In this document: positions 45,732 through 57,580 of the stretch, one piece after another | Layout of the letters: each line of letters begins with the position of its first letter | Position numbering within the stretch: position 1 is the stretch's first letter | Assembly (NCBI GenBank): GCA_029717555.1 | Contig: JAMDHS010000105.1 | Location: 1 to 64,000 of the forward strand | Direction of reading: 5' to 3' | Source: Peribolospora baueri | Lineage: Eukaryota > Basidiomycota > Peribolosporomycetes > Peribolosporales > Peribolosporaceae | Length of the DNA stretch: 64,000 bases | Notes under the pieces: model-generated | What the model was told of the DNA's origin: nothing | What the model saw: the letters and a program-made list of their open reading frames with translations, nothing else | Database searches by the model: none | Position numbers and translations under genes: made by a program

Positions 45732-46094
45732 TCCTTTTATTCGTGCATCCGCTTTCGCTATTTCGCGCCCAGGGGTCCAGGTGCAACTCGCTCACCTCTT
45801 TTCTTCGTCCGTCTGCCCGGGCCAGCCTTGACGCCTGCCATCTCTCTTCTCGTGTAGACTTTTTTGCTCGTGTATCTGTACAATGGATATTTCCCTGCCA
45901 CGTCCGGCGTCGATTGAGTCCCATGTCTGCGCATTTGCAAGTCGCTCTTCGCTGTCGCATCGATAAAAGTATCCCTAAGCTTGATACAAAGCACAAAGTG
46001 ACGGAAGACGTAGACATACAACAATCTAGGCGTGTGGAGAGGAGAGGAATACACACAGAGGGGCCGAAAAACGCCACCACAGAACAAGAGGACA
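45732..46094. other. Convergent 3' flanks of CHMP1 and MCH1-like genes
   Basis: These 363 bp lie between converging stop codons. I see no gene or repeat in them. Confidence 0.55.
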
Positions 46095-48260
46095 TCACAC
46101 GATCTTGCGCAATCTGCTCCACAACCATAGCACGGCTAATCCGGCGACGGCGAGCCCTCCAGACGAGATGGCGAAAGTGGGTGCAAAGCAAGCCCTGCCG
46201 GCGGTACACACCACCGTCTCAGCTCCAGACGCCTGCTGTCTCTTAGCGACGCGGTCGTGGATTGCGCCGAAGAGCATGGAAAAGGCAAAGCTACCGACGG
46301 CATTGGCGTAGCTGAGCGTGCCCCAGTTCCTGCCAAAGTGCTCCTTGCGGTACAGGCTTGCTGTGAGGGCTGGGACTAGGCAGAATACGAAGCCGTATCC
46401 GATGCCTACCGGCACGCTGAGTAGGGGGAGACGGGAGGTGGTGGAGAGGTAGGCGGCGGACCAAGCAAAAGTGAGGGTGAGGAGGGCGACGGCGGAGAAG
46501 AGGAAGAAGAGGCGGGAGACCCGTATGTTGGAGATGCGAAAGCGCAGGCGGGAAAGTGAGGTGGACGCAGAGCCGAAGGATGGGGGTCGAAGGGGACGAG
46601 AGGGGGAGAGGACATCGGAGAGAGCTCCGGCTAGGAGGCGAGAGAGTGTATTGGCCACGGCTGAAAATAGAAGTAGGAAAGGAAATATTCACTACATTGT
46701 CAGCCTGGAGGAACCGCGGTAACACGAAAACGGCGGAAAAAAGCTCACCAATAGACTGTACTTGTCTACTCCTAATGTTCATGGCCTTTCCGCCCAGCGG
46801 GTTCCCCTGCGCGGTGGCCATCAACTTGGCTGCAGTATGGACGACGCCAGATGTGGTGCTTGGAGAGGACGTCGCCTTGCCCTGGTCGCCCAACAAGCTC
46901 ACGACTATGCTGCCCACGGAGCTCATCACCATCTCGCTAGCGCCTACGGCGACGAAGAGCAGGAAGAGCAAAACGAGAGTAGATGGAGCGCACAGGAACG
47001 CGCGGAGAGGCTCGTCGTCCGAGGAGGGCCCAGGGGTGCTGTGCGACGAAGGGTGGGAAGACGGTAGCAACGGTGTTTGCTCGTCCGACGGGAGGCTACG
47101 AGCATGCCCCTCGTCCTCCTTCACCTCATCTACGTCCTCTGAAGGAAGCACTCTCAGCCCCCACGCACCGACCAGATTGACACTGAACAAAAAGAGGCCG
47201 AGGAAGCTGAGGAAAGCGGTAGTATCGAGGTCGCCCGAGCGTTGGTCTACGAAGAAGAAGTCGGCTATGCCAGAGAGGAAGAGAGAGGAGAGAGAGAAAA
47301 GGGTGAGGGGTATAGCAATGGCGAGACCTGGTGAGGAGGGGAAAGAAAGGGTGGAAGTTGTGAGGGCAGAAAAATAGCTACCGAGAGAGAGAGGACGACG
47401 ACGACGACGAAAACGACGATGGTTTAAACAAGTACTTGGTTAGCTGCAGCCTGAATCTGGCCCAGAATAAAGCAAGGACAATAGAGCGCTCACCTGGCAC
47501 AGGTGCCAATCCCAACAAAGACAAAGTAGATTGCCATCCAGACAAATCCTGTCTCTTGCCTCAACGGGGGAGACGTCGTAGGCTCGTCTCCTACGCCAAG
47601 GACTGGGCGCGGCGAGCTGAATTGGCCATGGACGGCCGCGTCGATGCTATAACCACGCGACATGAGCGAGTAGCCGGCTAGAAAAAGAACGGCGGCAACA
47701 AGCGATAGGCTACATCGCATGACCGGCACAAGAACGATGGGAGCGCGAGCATCAACGACGTCGGCCGAACATGGCTGCGTCCGGTCAGGGCCTCATAGGC
47801 AGATCACTCACACTCTCCCGCCCCACCGGTCGGCAATCCCGCCGCAAAAGCCCGCAACTGCGTACTGCCCGAGCACGGCACCTGACCAGACAGCATTGGT
47901 CTCTGTGAGCGAAAACCCCAAGTCGGAAGTAAGTGAGGGGCCGAATAGGGGGAAGGTGAAGATGGAGCCAGCGGTGATCCTGTTTGGCGGTGGGGGCGGC
48001 AAGTCGGGAACAGGGAGCGAGCACGGTGAGAAAACTGCAATATGTCCTGAGCAAGCGTCTTCTTGCTCCTTGTAATATAGGCAAAGCGGCCCGCTTGCAT
48101 GGGTTGCGCTGCTCATGATCAACACTCACGAGTTCGCGGCGATGCAGACATAGGACACGACCGCTCTCGCCTTCGGCAGCGTCCTCGAATGTCGCTGCCG
48201 TCTCTCTGGCTGGTGGTCCGCAGGCACTGCGACGGCGACGCCGGGATCGACGTCGGCCAT
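46095..48260 (-). CDS. MCH1: MCH1-like major facilitator (monocarboxylate-transporter homologue)
   Basis: Multi-pass transporter, in yeast vacuolar and without proven substrate. Exons 48260-48130, 47979-47814, 47774-47494, 47377-46749 and 46660-46095 give 590 residues with matching phases. About 12 hydrophobic segments are visible. Family-like features: SITAGSIFTFPLFGPSL after TM1, an NTLSRLLAGALSD block at TM7-8, and YRKEHFGRNWGTLSYANA with GSFAFSMLFGAIHD near the end. An acidic central loop contains EQTPLLPSS, a dileucine-type sorting signal that suits vacuolar targeting. MCH1-like proteins are common in basidiomycetes. Start at 48260 is the first ATG in the exon. It is divergent from VAC14 with 280 bp between starts. 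Confidence 0.83.
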
Positions 48261-48540
48261 GTTGTGCCCTAACTAGTTATAAGTGGCGTCGAAAGACTCT
48301 TAACTGTCGTTTGTCGTCTGAGACTGTGGATGGTAGTAGTCCCTAAATAAAAGCGCCACGGTGTGATCGGCGGCGGCCATCAAACGCATCCGTCGCCTAA
48401 TTGACGACATCGCCGAGTCCCCTTCTGCTTCTCGTCTTCCATCGTCAGCCACCTCAAAGCGCACTTAGCGTTCACCCTCGCCAAAGCTCGGCGCGCCACA
48501 GCCTCACCTCGGGAGGCCAGCGTTCAGAGGTGTCAGCATC

Positions 48541-51500
48541 ATGGGTGAGTATCGCTCTAGGCAGCGAACGCGCAGTTGGCTGGCGAGCTGACCGCCGTTC
48601 TTCACGGGTTGTAGATCCACCGTTGCAGCGAGCACTCCATGACAAGATCTACGAGAAGAGGAAGGTGCGTGAAAGGACCGGTTGCCTCTCGACAGTCTCC
48701 TTACTAATCCCTCTGCCTTCTCCTTGTCCCTCCAGGCGGCTGCGCTCGAGCTCGAGAAGTGCGTCCCCTGAGCCCTTTGGCCGGCCGAACCAATGGACAT
48801 CATCACTAACCTTTTGTCGCTCCATCGGCCTGCTCCCTCTCCTTCCAGGGTGGCCCGAGAGTGCCTGGCGAACGGAAACCGCGAACGTATTTCCCAAATC
48901 GTCTACCAGCTCTGCGGCTTCCTTTCTAGCTCTCCCCCCCAAAACGTCAACGCTCGAAGCGGAGGCCTCATCGGCCTGGCCGGCATCGGCATCGCTCTCG
49001 GCGTCGAGATCGCTCCCTATCTCGAGACTATCGTGCCCCCAGTGCTGGCTTGCTTTACCGATCCCGACAGCAAGATACGGTATTTCGCCTGCGAGAGCTT
49101 TTACAACATCGCCAAGGTCTGCAAGGGAGAAATATTGATTTATTTTAATGAGATATTTGATGCCCTGAGCAAGGTGAGCCCTTCAGACCAATCCATTCTG
49201 AACGACACAGTCGACCTATCTAATCTTGTTCATCTTGTTACTATTTAGCTCGCGGCCGACTCGGAACTGTCTGTCAAAAACGGCGCCGAATTGCTGGATC
49301 GTCTGTTAAAAGACATCGTGTCCGAAGCAGCACCTTACTACGTCTCACAGTACCAGGATGTACCTCTCATCCGGGCCAAGCAAGAGCAGGACGCCGCCGC
49401 ATCACGAGAGGCGGCGGCTAAGGGACTGCCTGGATCCCTCTCGGCGGAAGGCCTCGGCATCGTCACCAATGGCTCCACGACATACCCAGAGCCGACCACC
49501 GCAGTTCGAAGCAACAAGCGCAACAAGACGTTCAGTCTGGAGCATTTCGTGCCCCTCCTTTCCGAACGGATGTACGTCATCTCGCCCTTCACGCGCAACT
49601 TCCTCGTCTCGTGGGTCACAGTGATCGGCTCCGTGCCCGACCTCGAACTCGTGAGCTACCTGCCGGCCTTTCTCGACGCCCTGCTCAAGTACCTCAGTGA
49701 CCCCAACACGGACGTGCGCATGGCCACTGCCAACGTGTTGGGTGACTTTTTGAGGGAGATCAGGGAGGCGGCCGAGGTGGAGGAGAAATTGAAGGCGGAG
49801 GCAAATGAGCGCAAGGCGCAGAGGGACGAGCAGAGGAAGGAAAAGAGGGAAAAGGAGAGAGAGCTGGCGAGATTGCGGGAGATCGCAGAGGCGAGGGCGG
49901 TGGGCGAGAGTCTTCAGGCGACACCGAGTGGTGCTGCGAGCGAGGACGATCGCCCGTCGAGCCCTGAAACGACGAAGACGAAGCTACAAGAGAGGGCTGA
50001 TAAAGAGGAAGAGGAGGAAGGAGAGGAAGAGGAAGAAGAAGAGGCTGGTCTGTGGGTTCCTGGACAGGGAGTGCACATCGACCATGCGGCCATCATGGAA
50101 ATCTTGATCCAGCACATCGCCTTTCCAGGTGAGGCTTCTCTTCATTTCGTATCGCGTCAGTAGGGTATCGCGTCAGTAGGGCTCTGCCGTCTCGCTCATG
50201 CAGTCTTGATTCTAATTCTTGGTTTGGAAGACGAGGAGATTCAATCGACAACGCTACAATGGATCGCCCAATTCCTGCTCTTCGTCAAAGACGTCGTCGT
50301 GCCCTTCACGCCTAGGCTCATCCCCGCCATCCTGCCCTCGCTCGCTCACCACATACCTCAGATTCAGAGCGCCGCAAACCAGACCAACGTGAATCTGTAC
50401 CGAGTGATCCAGAGCTTGCCTTCGCCGCCACAGCCACAGCCGGCTGCCGTTGTGGAGAAGGTGCCTCCGTCTCGGAGCGCAGCCGCCAGTCCTTCGCCGC
50501 GAGAAGGTGCGCTTGGTCTGGCAATATCGAGGGCGATGCGGGCGGAAAGGGAGAAACAGAAGGACGCGGAAGGACCAGAGAAGGCCTCCCCCATCACTGA
50601 TCAGGCCGACCTCCCGAACGTGGACAAGCCAGTGGCGCTCCATAAGCCCGTACCGCGGAGAGGCACCGAGTCTGCGGCGCAGACGCCCACTTCTCGTACC
50701 TTCTCTTTGCCTCCCGCTCCGAGCGGTTATGAGACGCCGCCAGAGAAATCGGAGGCCAGTCCGGTCGAAGATACGGCTCCAGAGGAGCAGGATCCTTTCG
50801 ATTATCAGGCGACCGTCAACGCGCTCACGCTTCAGTTTTTGGACGAACACGAGGAGACTAGGGTGGCCGCGTTGGAGTGGTTGATCATGCTTCATCAGAA
50901 GGCCCCGAGGAAGGTGAGTCGGTCACGGGTCGCTATGCTGGGAGAGAGTGAAGGTCGACTAACGAAGCCCACCTGATGTTCGCCGGTCCTTAGATCCTCG
51001 CAATGGACGACGGGACCTTCCCAGCGCTCCTCAAAACGCTCTCAGACCCTTCGGAAGAAGTGATAAAATGCGACCTGCAGCTGCTAGCGCAGATCTCCTC
51101 CTCCTCTGAAGATTCATACTTTCACTCTTTCCTCGCCAATCTGCTCTCTCTCTTCTCTACCGATCGACGCCTGCTAGAGACGAGGGGGAGTCTGATCATA
51201 CGACAACTCTGCCTCAGCCTCAACACCGAACGCATCTTCCGAACGTTCGCTGAAATCTTGGAGAAGGACGAGGATCTCGAGTTTGCGAGAATTATGGTGC
51301 AGAACCTGAACATCATCTTGATCACCAGTCCCGAGCTCGCCGAGTTCAGGAAGAGACTAAGGAATTTGGATTCGAAGGTGCGTTTATAGACGGGCTGGGA
51401 TTCATCTGCGCGTCGAGCCACATCGCACTCGTACCTACCCCGTCTCTGCTTCTGTTATTTTTTTAAAGGACGGGCAAGCGCTGTTCTCCGCGCTGTATCG

Positions 51501-52680
51501 TTCTTGGTGCCACAACGCCGTAGCGACATTCTCGCTCTGCCTCCTCGCTCAAGCGTATGAGCACGCTTCGAACCTTCTTCAGATCTTGTGAGTCTTGCTT
51601 GCCTTTCACTTTTTCTTTTCTCCTCACCTTGGGTCTCGTTGAGCGTGCTCTGAATTGGCCTCGCTTTCTGTTGATAGTGCGGACCTGGAGATTACCGTCA
51701 GCCTGCTCATTCAGATCGACAAGCTCGTGCAGCTGCTCGAGTCACCTATCTTCACCGGTGAGCCTTCATTAACTCCAGCTTAACCATAAGCGTCGCCGAT
51801 TCTAACAAGCTGCTCGCTTCCAACAACGCAGCTCTACGTCTACAGCTGCTCGAGCCGGAGAAGAACCCGTACTTGTTCAAATGCCTCTATGGTCTGCTTA
51901 TGCTGCTTCCGCAAAGCAGCGCGTTTGCGACGTTGCGCAACCGGCTGAACGCAGTCAGCTCGATGGGTTTCTTGCACATGGTCCCTCGGTCGTGAGTGCT
52001 TCCGCCGCATGTGGCTTAACTTAGGCGCGCTTTTTTCAAACCACGTTAGCGATCCTCGTTTTCCCAGAACGTACGCCTCCGCGACACGGTCCAAGATAGG
52101 CGGGCGAGAGGACATCAAATGGCAAGAGCTGCTCACACATTTCCGCTCGGTGCAAGGCCGCCACGAGCGAGCACGGCGACAGGCGCTGCACTCTCTCGGC
52201 GTCGTTTCCTCGGATCCCTTCAGTGGAGGCGTGGAGGTCATCCCTTCCTCGGCGGGGCCGGGCGCTGGCGTCGGAAGTAGCAGGGCGGCGAGTACCGGCG
52301 TCTCGCCGCCGAGTGGTGGTGTGACGCCCGGCCGACTCAACGCGTCCATGACGTCGGCGAGGAAGAAAGGTTCAGCTCTGACGACGGGCCGGACGGCGGA
52401 CGGGGCCACGATGCAGAGTGTGAACGTGTCCTCGTCGGCGACGTCGACAGGCGGCAGGACGGGACTGATTTCGCCCAGTCCGCTCAACCCGCGACCTATG
52501 AGAGCGGCTGGGCCCACAGGAGGCTTTTTCCATCCTAGCGCAGGCGCGATGGGCGGCGGCGCAGGCAGCACCGGCGGGTCGGTACCTTCGAGTCGACCAA
52601 TGAGCCCTACGGCGAGATCAGGCGTCGGTGCCAGCGGGAAGCGTGTCGCCAGCGCCAGGCAGACACCGACTGGACGCTAA
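48541..52680 (+). CDS. VAC14: Vac14, scaffold of the PI(3,5)P2 kinase complex (one extra base in this sequence)
   Basis: HEAT-repeat scaffold that holds Fab1/PIKfyve and Fig4 on the vacuole or endosome. Eleven exons: 48541-48544, 48615-48664, 48736-48758, 48849-49173, 49249-50128, 50204-50913, 50994-51377, 51469-51588, 51678-51757, 51832-51991, 52050-52680; about 1120 residues. Motifs: [108 protein letters not shown]. The first exon holds only ATGG. Low-complexity inserts follow residues 420 and 540 and fill the tail. In exon 8 a CCC run at 51540-51542 has one base more than the conserved [12 protein letters not shown] frame allows, so the total length is 3n+1. Confidence 0.92.
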
Positions 52681-53398
52681 TTTGAACGTGGGCGGGTCAG
52701 GTACTTTCAGCAGTTGGGTAGCTGGGTTTTGTGTAGTTCTCCGGGTGTTCCACGTCAATTTTTTATGTTGCCGTGCTTTGTCAATTGGCGCCGGACACTT
52801 CGTCTGGCAGTATTGAGTATAATATACCGCATTGTGAACATGGAGGCGTGAAGGTAAACGAAACAGAATACGGCGATATGCTGCAGGGTCGTGAAGATGT
52901 TCGTCAGCCTGCGCATTCTCTCTCATCCAACGTTATGTTCCACGTTCCGCCGGGATGCAGCTCATTTCTGGCCTTGTAAAACCGCATGGCATGCATCTCC
53001 CCGTTCCACAAGCGTTCGAAAAGACCTGCGCGCATGGGAAGAACCTGCCGAAAGGCGGTTTTTCGGAGAGCGAGGGCAAACGTCGGAATGTGGAATGAAA
53101 GGGAGATACCGCTCGGGCGCTGTCGAAGGACGACGCATTCCTCGATTCATCTAATCAAAGCCGCCCGGAGAGTTCCAAATTTGTTATGCTCAGCACTCAC
53201 AACGTCGGTATGCTGACTTCTCGGAGAAGAAAGGGGGACTCGACCTGCGGAAAAGGAAAAGGTCGATCAAGGACGACGAACTGGCTCGCGAAGCATTATC
53301 ACGAGAACACAAGCTGAGGGGTGCGTTTGGTTGCAGCAATGTCAAGGATACAGATCGTACACGGTGGGACGTCCAGGGCGGGGGAAAGCGACAGACGA
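52681..53398. other. Convergent intergenic region
   Basis: These 718 bp lie between the stops of VAC14 and TOM7. A plus-strand open stretch near 53200-53330 is charged (DLRKRKRSIKDDE) but has no start, partner exon or family I know. I see nothing else. Confidence 0.5.
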
Positions 53399-53762
53399 TC
53401 AAGCAAGCGGGCTGATGAGCTTGATCAGGCTTGGTCGGGGGTTGCTCTGAGTGAAGCCAACGTCTGAAGGCCGAGCCGCCCAACGTGAAAAACCGGCGCC
53501 GAGCTGGGATGAATGCGAGGTGCCGACGAAAATGCGTGGCCGTCGACGAGCAAGCACTCACAGAGGATGAAGGGAATCCAGCCCCAGTGGACGACCGTCT
53601 TGGTGACGTCAACCGCCTTGACGATGCGCTCCTGTCAACGGCGAACGAGACGACGTGCACCGGCGATGAGCTGACTGGTTCGTGCTTCCACCTCCTTTCG
53701 ATACCCTTTACTACGCTCCCAACGTTCGTACTTGCCTTAGTGTCCTCGGAAAAGGTGAACAT
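53399..53762 (-). CDS. TOM7: Mitochondrial import receptor subunit Tom7
   Basis: Small TOM-complex subunit of the outer mitochondrial membrane that modulates complex stability. Exons 53762-53736, 53631-53562 and 53463-53399 give 53 residues: MFTFSEDTK, then ERIVKAVDVTKTVVHWGWIP, FIL, YVGFTQSNPRPSLIKL and ISPLA. Yeast and animal Tom7 share KERI, H(Y/W)G(W/F)IPF and the P.PS..KL.SP ending, and the length is typical. Intron 1 uses a GC donor (AAG|GCAAGT) with a normal acceptor; without it the conserved K-E-R-I junction is lost. The gene is too short and split to appear as one open frame. It is divergent from the eIF3f gene with 193 bp between start codons. Confidence 0.92.
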
Positions 53763-53955
53763 GGCTGGGGTTCTCGTCGTGAGCGTTCAGAGGCGGTGGA
53801 TGAGCGTAGGGACGGCGATCGGAGGAGGGAAAAAAGGACGCATCGGCGCCTACGTCCGCTCATATCCGCGAGAAGCCCTTTCTTCTCGAGGACGTCAGTC
53901 ACGCCTCGTCGTCGCCTCAACGTTCTCCTTCCCGACTTCACCGTATCCGCCCAGC

Positions 53956-55349
53956 ATGGCTCTCATCGCAGATCCCTCCTCCTCTGCTTTCCACCTCAAG
54001 TTCCCCCCTTCCGCGGGCGGCGGCCTTCTGCACTCTCGCTCGCTCTCTCAGGTGCGCGTCCACCCTGTCGCGCTCTTCACTATCCTCGACCACTACCTCC
54101 GACGCAATGACGAGCAGCCACGGGTCATCGGCACCCTCCTCGGCGTGCGGACAGAGAACGAAATCGAGGTGCGCAACGCATTCAGCGTACCTCACAACGA
54201 GACCCAGGATCAGGTGCAAGTGGACATGGAGTACCACCGCGCAATGGTCGATTTGCATCAGAAGGTTAACCCGAACGAGGTCATCGTTGGCTGGTGAGTG
54301 AGCAGTCATTTGGGAGGACGGTGCTCCCATGTGACAAACACGGACTACTGCATATGCATATTTGCATGACATCCTCACACGGCTTGTACACCACTCGGCC
54401 CCTGCACCGCCTTCCCCTCCTTCCGCTCACAGGTATGCCACTGGTCTTGAACTGAACACCTACTCCGCCCTCATCCAAGATTTCTACTCGCGCGAGACAG
54501 CACCGCACCAGGCCGTCCACCTGACCATGGACACCAACGTCAAGGACAAGAACCTCGGCGTCAAGTCTTACGTTAGGTGAGCATGCGAGCGACGAGCGTC
54601 CGCGGCGGTTTAATCCTTGCCCGAGCTCTGCGCTTGTTGGTTGAAAGAAACGATGCTGATTTGTGATGCGTCTCACATTGGCTCTCCAATAGCTCCCCCA
54701 TCGGTGTAGCGCCTAAGCCGGAAAACTGCGTTTTCCTGCCCGTCCGTTGCGAACTCCTCTACCACAGTGCGGAGCGAAGCGGACGTGAGTATTCGTTGCT
54801 CTTTTCGACTGTGCTTCATGAAGAGCTCAGTCACTGATGAACCAACGGCTTTCTGTCTTCGTTGCTTTCGTGTCGCTGCTCTCGTCGGAATTAACTGCTC
54901 GCAGTCGAGCTCCTTTCCCGCACTGCCACTGCCAACGCCTCCACCGCCTCCCCCGCCACCGATATGGATTCTCTGGCGACCTCGCTCGAGACTGTGCTGG
55001 GAATGCTTGAGCGCGTGCTCTCCTACGTCCGAGCGGTTATCGCGGGCGAGAAAGAGGGGGACCCTGTCGTTGGGAAATATATCCTGGACACGATCAGCGT
55101 CGTACCCATCGGCGAGGACGGGAAGGGCTTGGAAGCGGTTTTCAACAGTCATTTGCAGGTGAGGGATGCGTTTCAATTGTGGCGACGTTCCTCCAAGTCT
55201 GAGCTGCTCTCACGCTTGATCGTGCTGATGCCTTTTGGCGGGCCTTTGGCTACGCACTTGCTTTTCAGGACGTCCTCATGGTCTCCTACCTCGCCAACGT
55301 CATTCGCTCACAAGTCGAGATTTCGTCTCGACTCACTCTCCTCACTTGA
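53956..55349 (+). CDS. EIF3F: Translation initiation factor 3 subunit F
   Basis: MPN-domain subunit of eIF3, binding the 40S ribosome. Exons 53956-54293, 54433-54576, 54693-54784, 54905-55158 and 55269-55349 give 302 residues. MPN domain: VRVHPVALFTILDHYLRR, RVIGTLLGVRTENEIEV, NAFSVPHNE, NPNEVIVGWYATGLEL, and SSPIGVAPKPENCVF. The JAMM metalloprotease histidines are replaced (VGWYATG), as expected for the non-catalytic eIF3f. C-terminal helices TVLGMLERVLSYVRAV and DVLMVSYLANVIRSQ match the family. Saccharomyces lacks eIF3f, so its presence fits a basidiomycete. The ATG at 53956 follows a stretch that is open but dissimilar to eIF3f. Confidence 0.94.
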
Positions 55350-55835
55350 TGTCGAGGCGCCGCGCTTGCTCGCGTGACAGTACCAAAAGGGCACTTCTTT
55401 TGTCCGTGTCTCGTCCGCTCTATCTATCACGACTGAAGTCGTTCCAGACTTCATTCCCCCTCCGCCGCCACGGCTCGCGCGCACGTTGGTCACCCCACCC
55501 CCTTCGTTTGTGTATCATGGCACCACGCACTCGCACTCTGGTTGTCTGGAGGAAGACATTCATGGCATAACCGTTATCGCTTGCATTCGCGCTCGTAAAC
55601 TTGGGTTTAAGCAGTCGTATGAGTCGTATGAACTGGCCCTGAGACAGTCCCGGTTGGGTCTTCGTTCGATCTCGGGAGCTGAATGGACGATTGGTGTTTG
55701 CTCAGCAAGAAGGACTCCTTACTCAGCCCGATCGCCGATCCGAACTCCGCATCCTCGCAGGCACATCTCATTTATTAGGATGCGCACAGGACCCTCTCCC
55801 ATTCCGTCGACAAATTCATCGAGAAGCTGTTTACC
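55350..55835. other. Intergenic region
   Basis: These 486 bp hold the 3' flank of the eIF3f gene and the promoter of the oxidoreductase gene. A short AGTCGTATG duplication occurs near 55615. No gene is visible. Confidence 0.55.
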
Positions 55836-57548
55836 ATGTCTTTCCCAGACAAGTGCAAAGCCATCGTGCTCGAGTCGCGCGACGAGTCGCTCGACGGTCT
55901 CAAGCTCAAAGAGGTGCCATTGCCCAAGGAGCTCGAGCCGGATCAGATCGTCGTGCGCATCCACGCCGTTAGCCTCAATGCTAGAGATCTTCGTGAGTTT
56001 TTTTGCTCTCCCCTTGTGCCATTGCATGCCAGCTCGACGGCTAACCTCGGTGGTTGCAGAGGTGGCCACAAACACGTACCCAGCCCCTCCGGGTGCGATC
56101 CGCCCGGCGAGTCAAGAGATCATCCCGTGCTCAGATGGGGCCGGTGAAGTGGTAGCAACGGGGGCTAGAGTCCAAAGGGTCAAGAAAGGCGACCGTGTCG
56201 CAACACAACTCGCCCAGGGTTGGCTTGAGGGAGAAGGCACAACTTGGCTCATGCAGAGCACCGGACTCGGCGCTGCGGGTGACGGTACGCTGACCGAATA
56301 TATCGTCCTCAGCCAGGTGGGCATCTGCTTGGTCGGATGATCATCGATTCACATGTCGCCAAGGTAGCTGAGTACGCCCTTGGACCATGCTGCCCATCGA
56401 ACAGGAAGGAGTTGTGAAGATCCCGGACTTCCTCTCCTATGAGGATGCGGCAACTCTCCCCTGTGCCCCTCTAACCGCTTTCCACTGCCTGTTTGGCCCT
56501 GAGCGCTCGCTCAAGCAGGGTCAGAACGTCCTCATCGAAGGTGCTTATCAGATTTTTATCGATATTGTTATCGCTCGTGTTCTGCTCGCCTCCGTCTCGT
56601 CAGTCTCTCAACCTAACCCGCTCTCTTGATACACCAGGTACCGGTGGCGTCTCCATCGCGGCCCTTAAATTCTCGCTCTTTGCAGGCGCCCGACCCATCG
56701 TGATTTCGTCCAGCGATGACAAGTGAGTCTTACAGTCTCAATCGTCAGAGGTGATGACGGCGAGGCCGTCACTTTCTTACTCTCTCACACGTATTGTGTT
56801 TGTCCTTCGATCTCATGCGCCCCCCTGATGGTAGACTTAACCGTGTTCATCAGCTCGGAGTGACTGACACAATCAACTACAAGAAGGTACCAGAGTGGTC
56901 GGAGCCTGTGGTGAAGATCACTGATGGTGTTGGGATCCACCATGGTGTGCGTTCTACTCTGGTCTTTAGAGCCTCCCCTGCTCCAGACATGACGTCTCGA
57001 GCCGCTGCTCACGTCTTTGTCTATTTCTTGTCTGCTTGCTCTGCATGGTCGAAACTCTGCAGATTGAGATTGGTGGCCGCGACACCATGCCCAAGGCACT
57101 CAGTACCCTTACTGACCATGGAAACCTCTGGGTTGTGGGCTACCTTGATGACTACAAGAAAGAGCACCGGACGCCCGCTGAAAGCCCAGATCTGGCAAAA
57201 ATGTGCCTCTTGAGGCAGTGTCACGTAAAAGGAGTGCGTGGTTCAATGCGGTCGATGGCGGCCCTCTTCCTGTGTCTCCCTAGATGTAGGGCGAGACGTT
57301 CACAACGATCGGTGTGCATTTCCTACCCCCAACAGGTGTACACCGGCTCCCGCGCCCTCTTCGAATCCATGCTTGGGGCCTATTCCGAATCCGCTCGTCG
57401 TGCGAAAGCGGCGGGCAAGGACCCGACGAAGGAGCATGCGCTCAAGCCATCCATTGATCGCGTCTTCCCCTTAGACAAATCCAAGGAGGCATTCAAGCTC
57501 ATGGGGACCGGGCAGTTCTTTGGTAAGATTGTCATCAAGGTGCAGTGA
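55836..57548 (+). CDS. Medium-chain NAD(P)-dependent oxidoreductase (quinone-reductase/ADH-like)
   Basis: MDR-superfamily enzyme. Exons 55836-55992, 56060-56316, 56405-56540, 56638-56722, 56835-56946, 57063-57233 and 57336-57548 give 376 residues with closed phases. GroES-like part: IVVRIHAVSLNARDL, IIPCSDGAGEVVATG, VKKGDRVATQ. Rossmann part: QNVLIEGTGGVSIAALKFS, RPIVISSSDDKL, LGVTDTINYKK, then LWVVGYLDDYK. The C-terminus ends GKIVIKVQ. The usual catalytic-zinc cysteine after the NARD motif is not present, so this is probably a zinc-independent member similar to bacterial YogA-like proteins. The exon 5 donor uses GTGCGT after GGT; the alternative donor two bases upstream would put a stop into the next exon. 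Substrate is unknown. Confidence 0.88.
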
Positions 57549-57580
57549 ACGCGAGGTAAAGACGTCGTTTGTAGTTATAA

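Noticed and set aside
53200-53330. Plus-strand charged open stretch between VAC14 and TOM7
   Set aside because: No start codon, no second exon and no family resemblance; it is likely to be TOM7 3' flank read in antisense.
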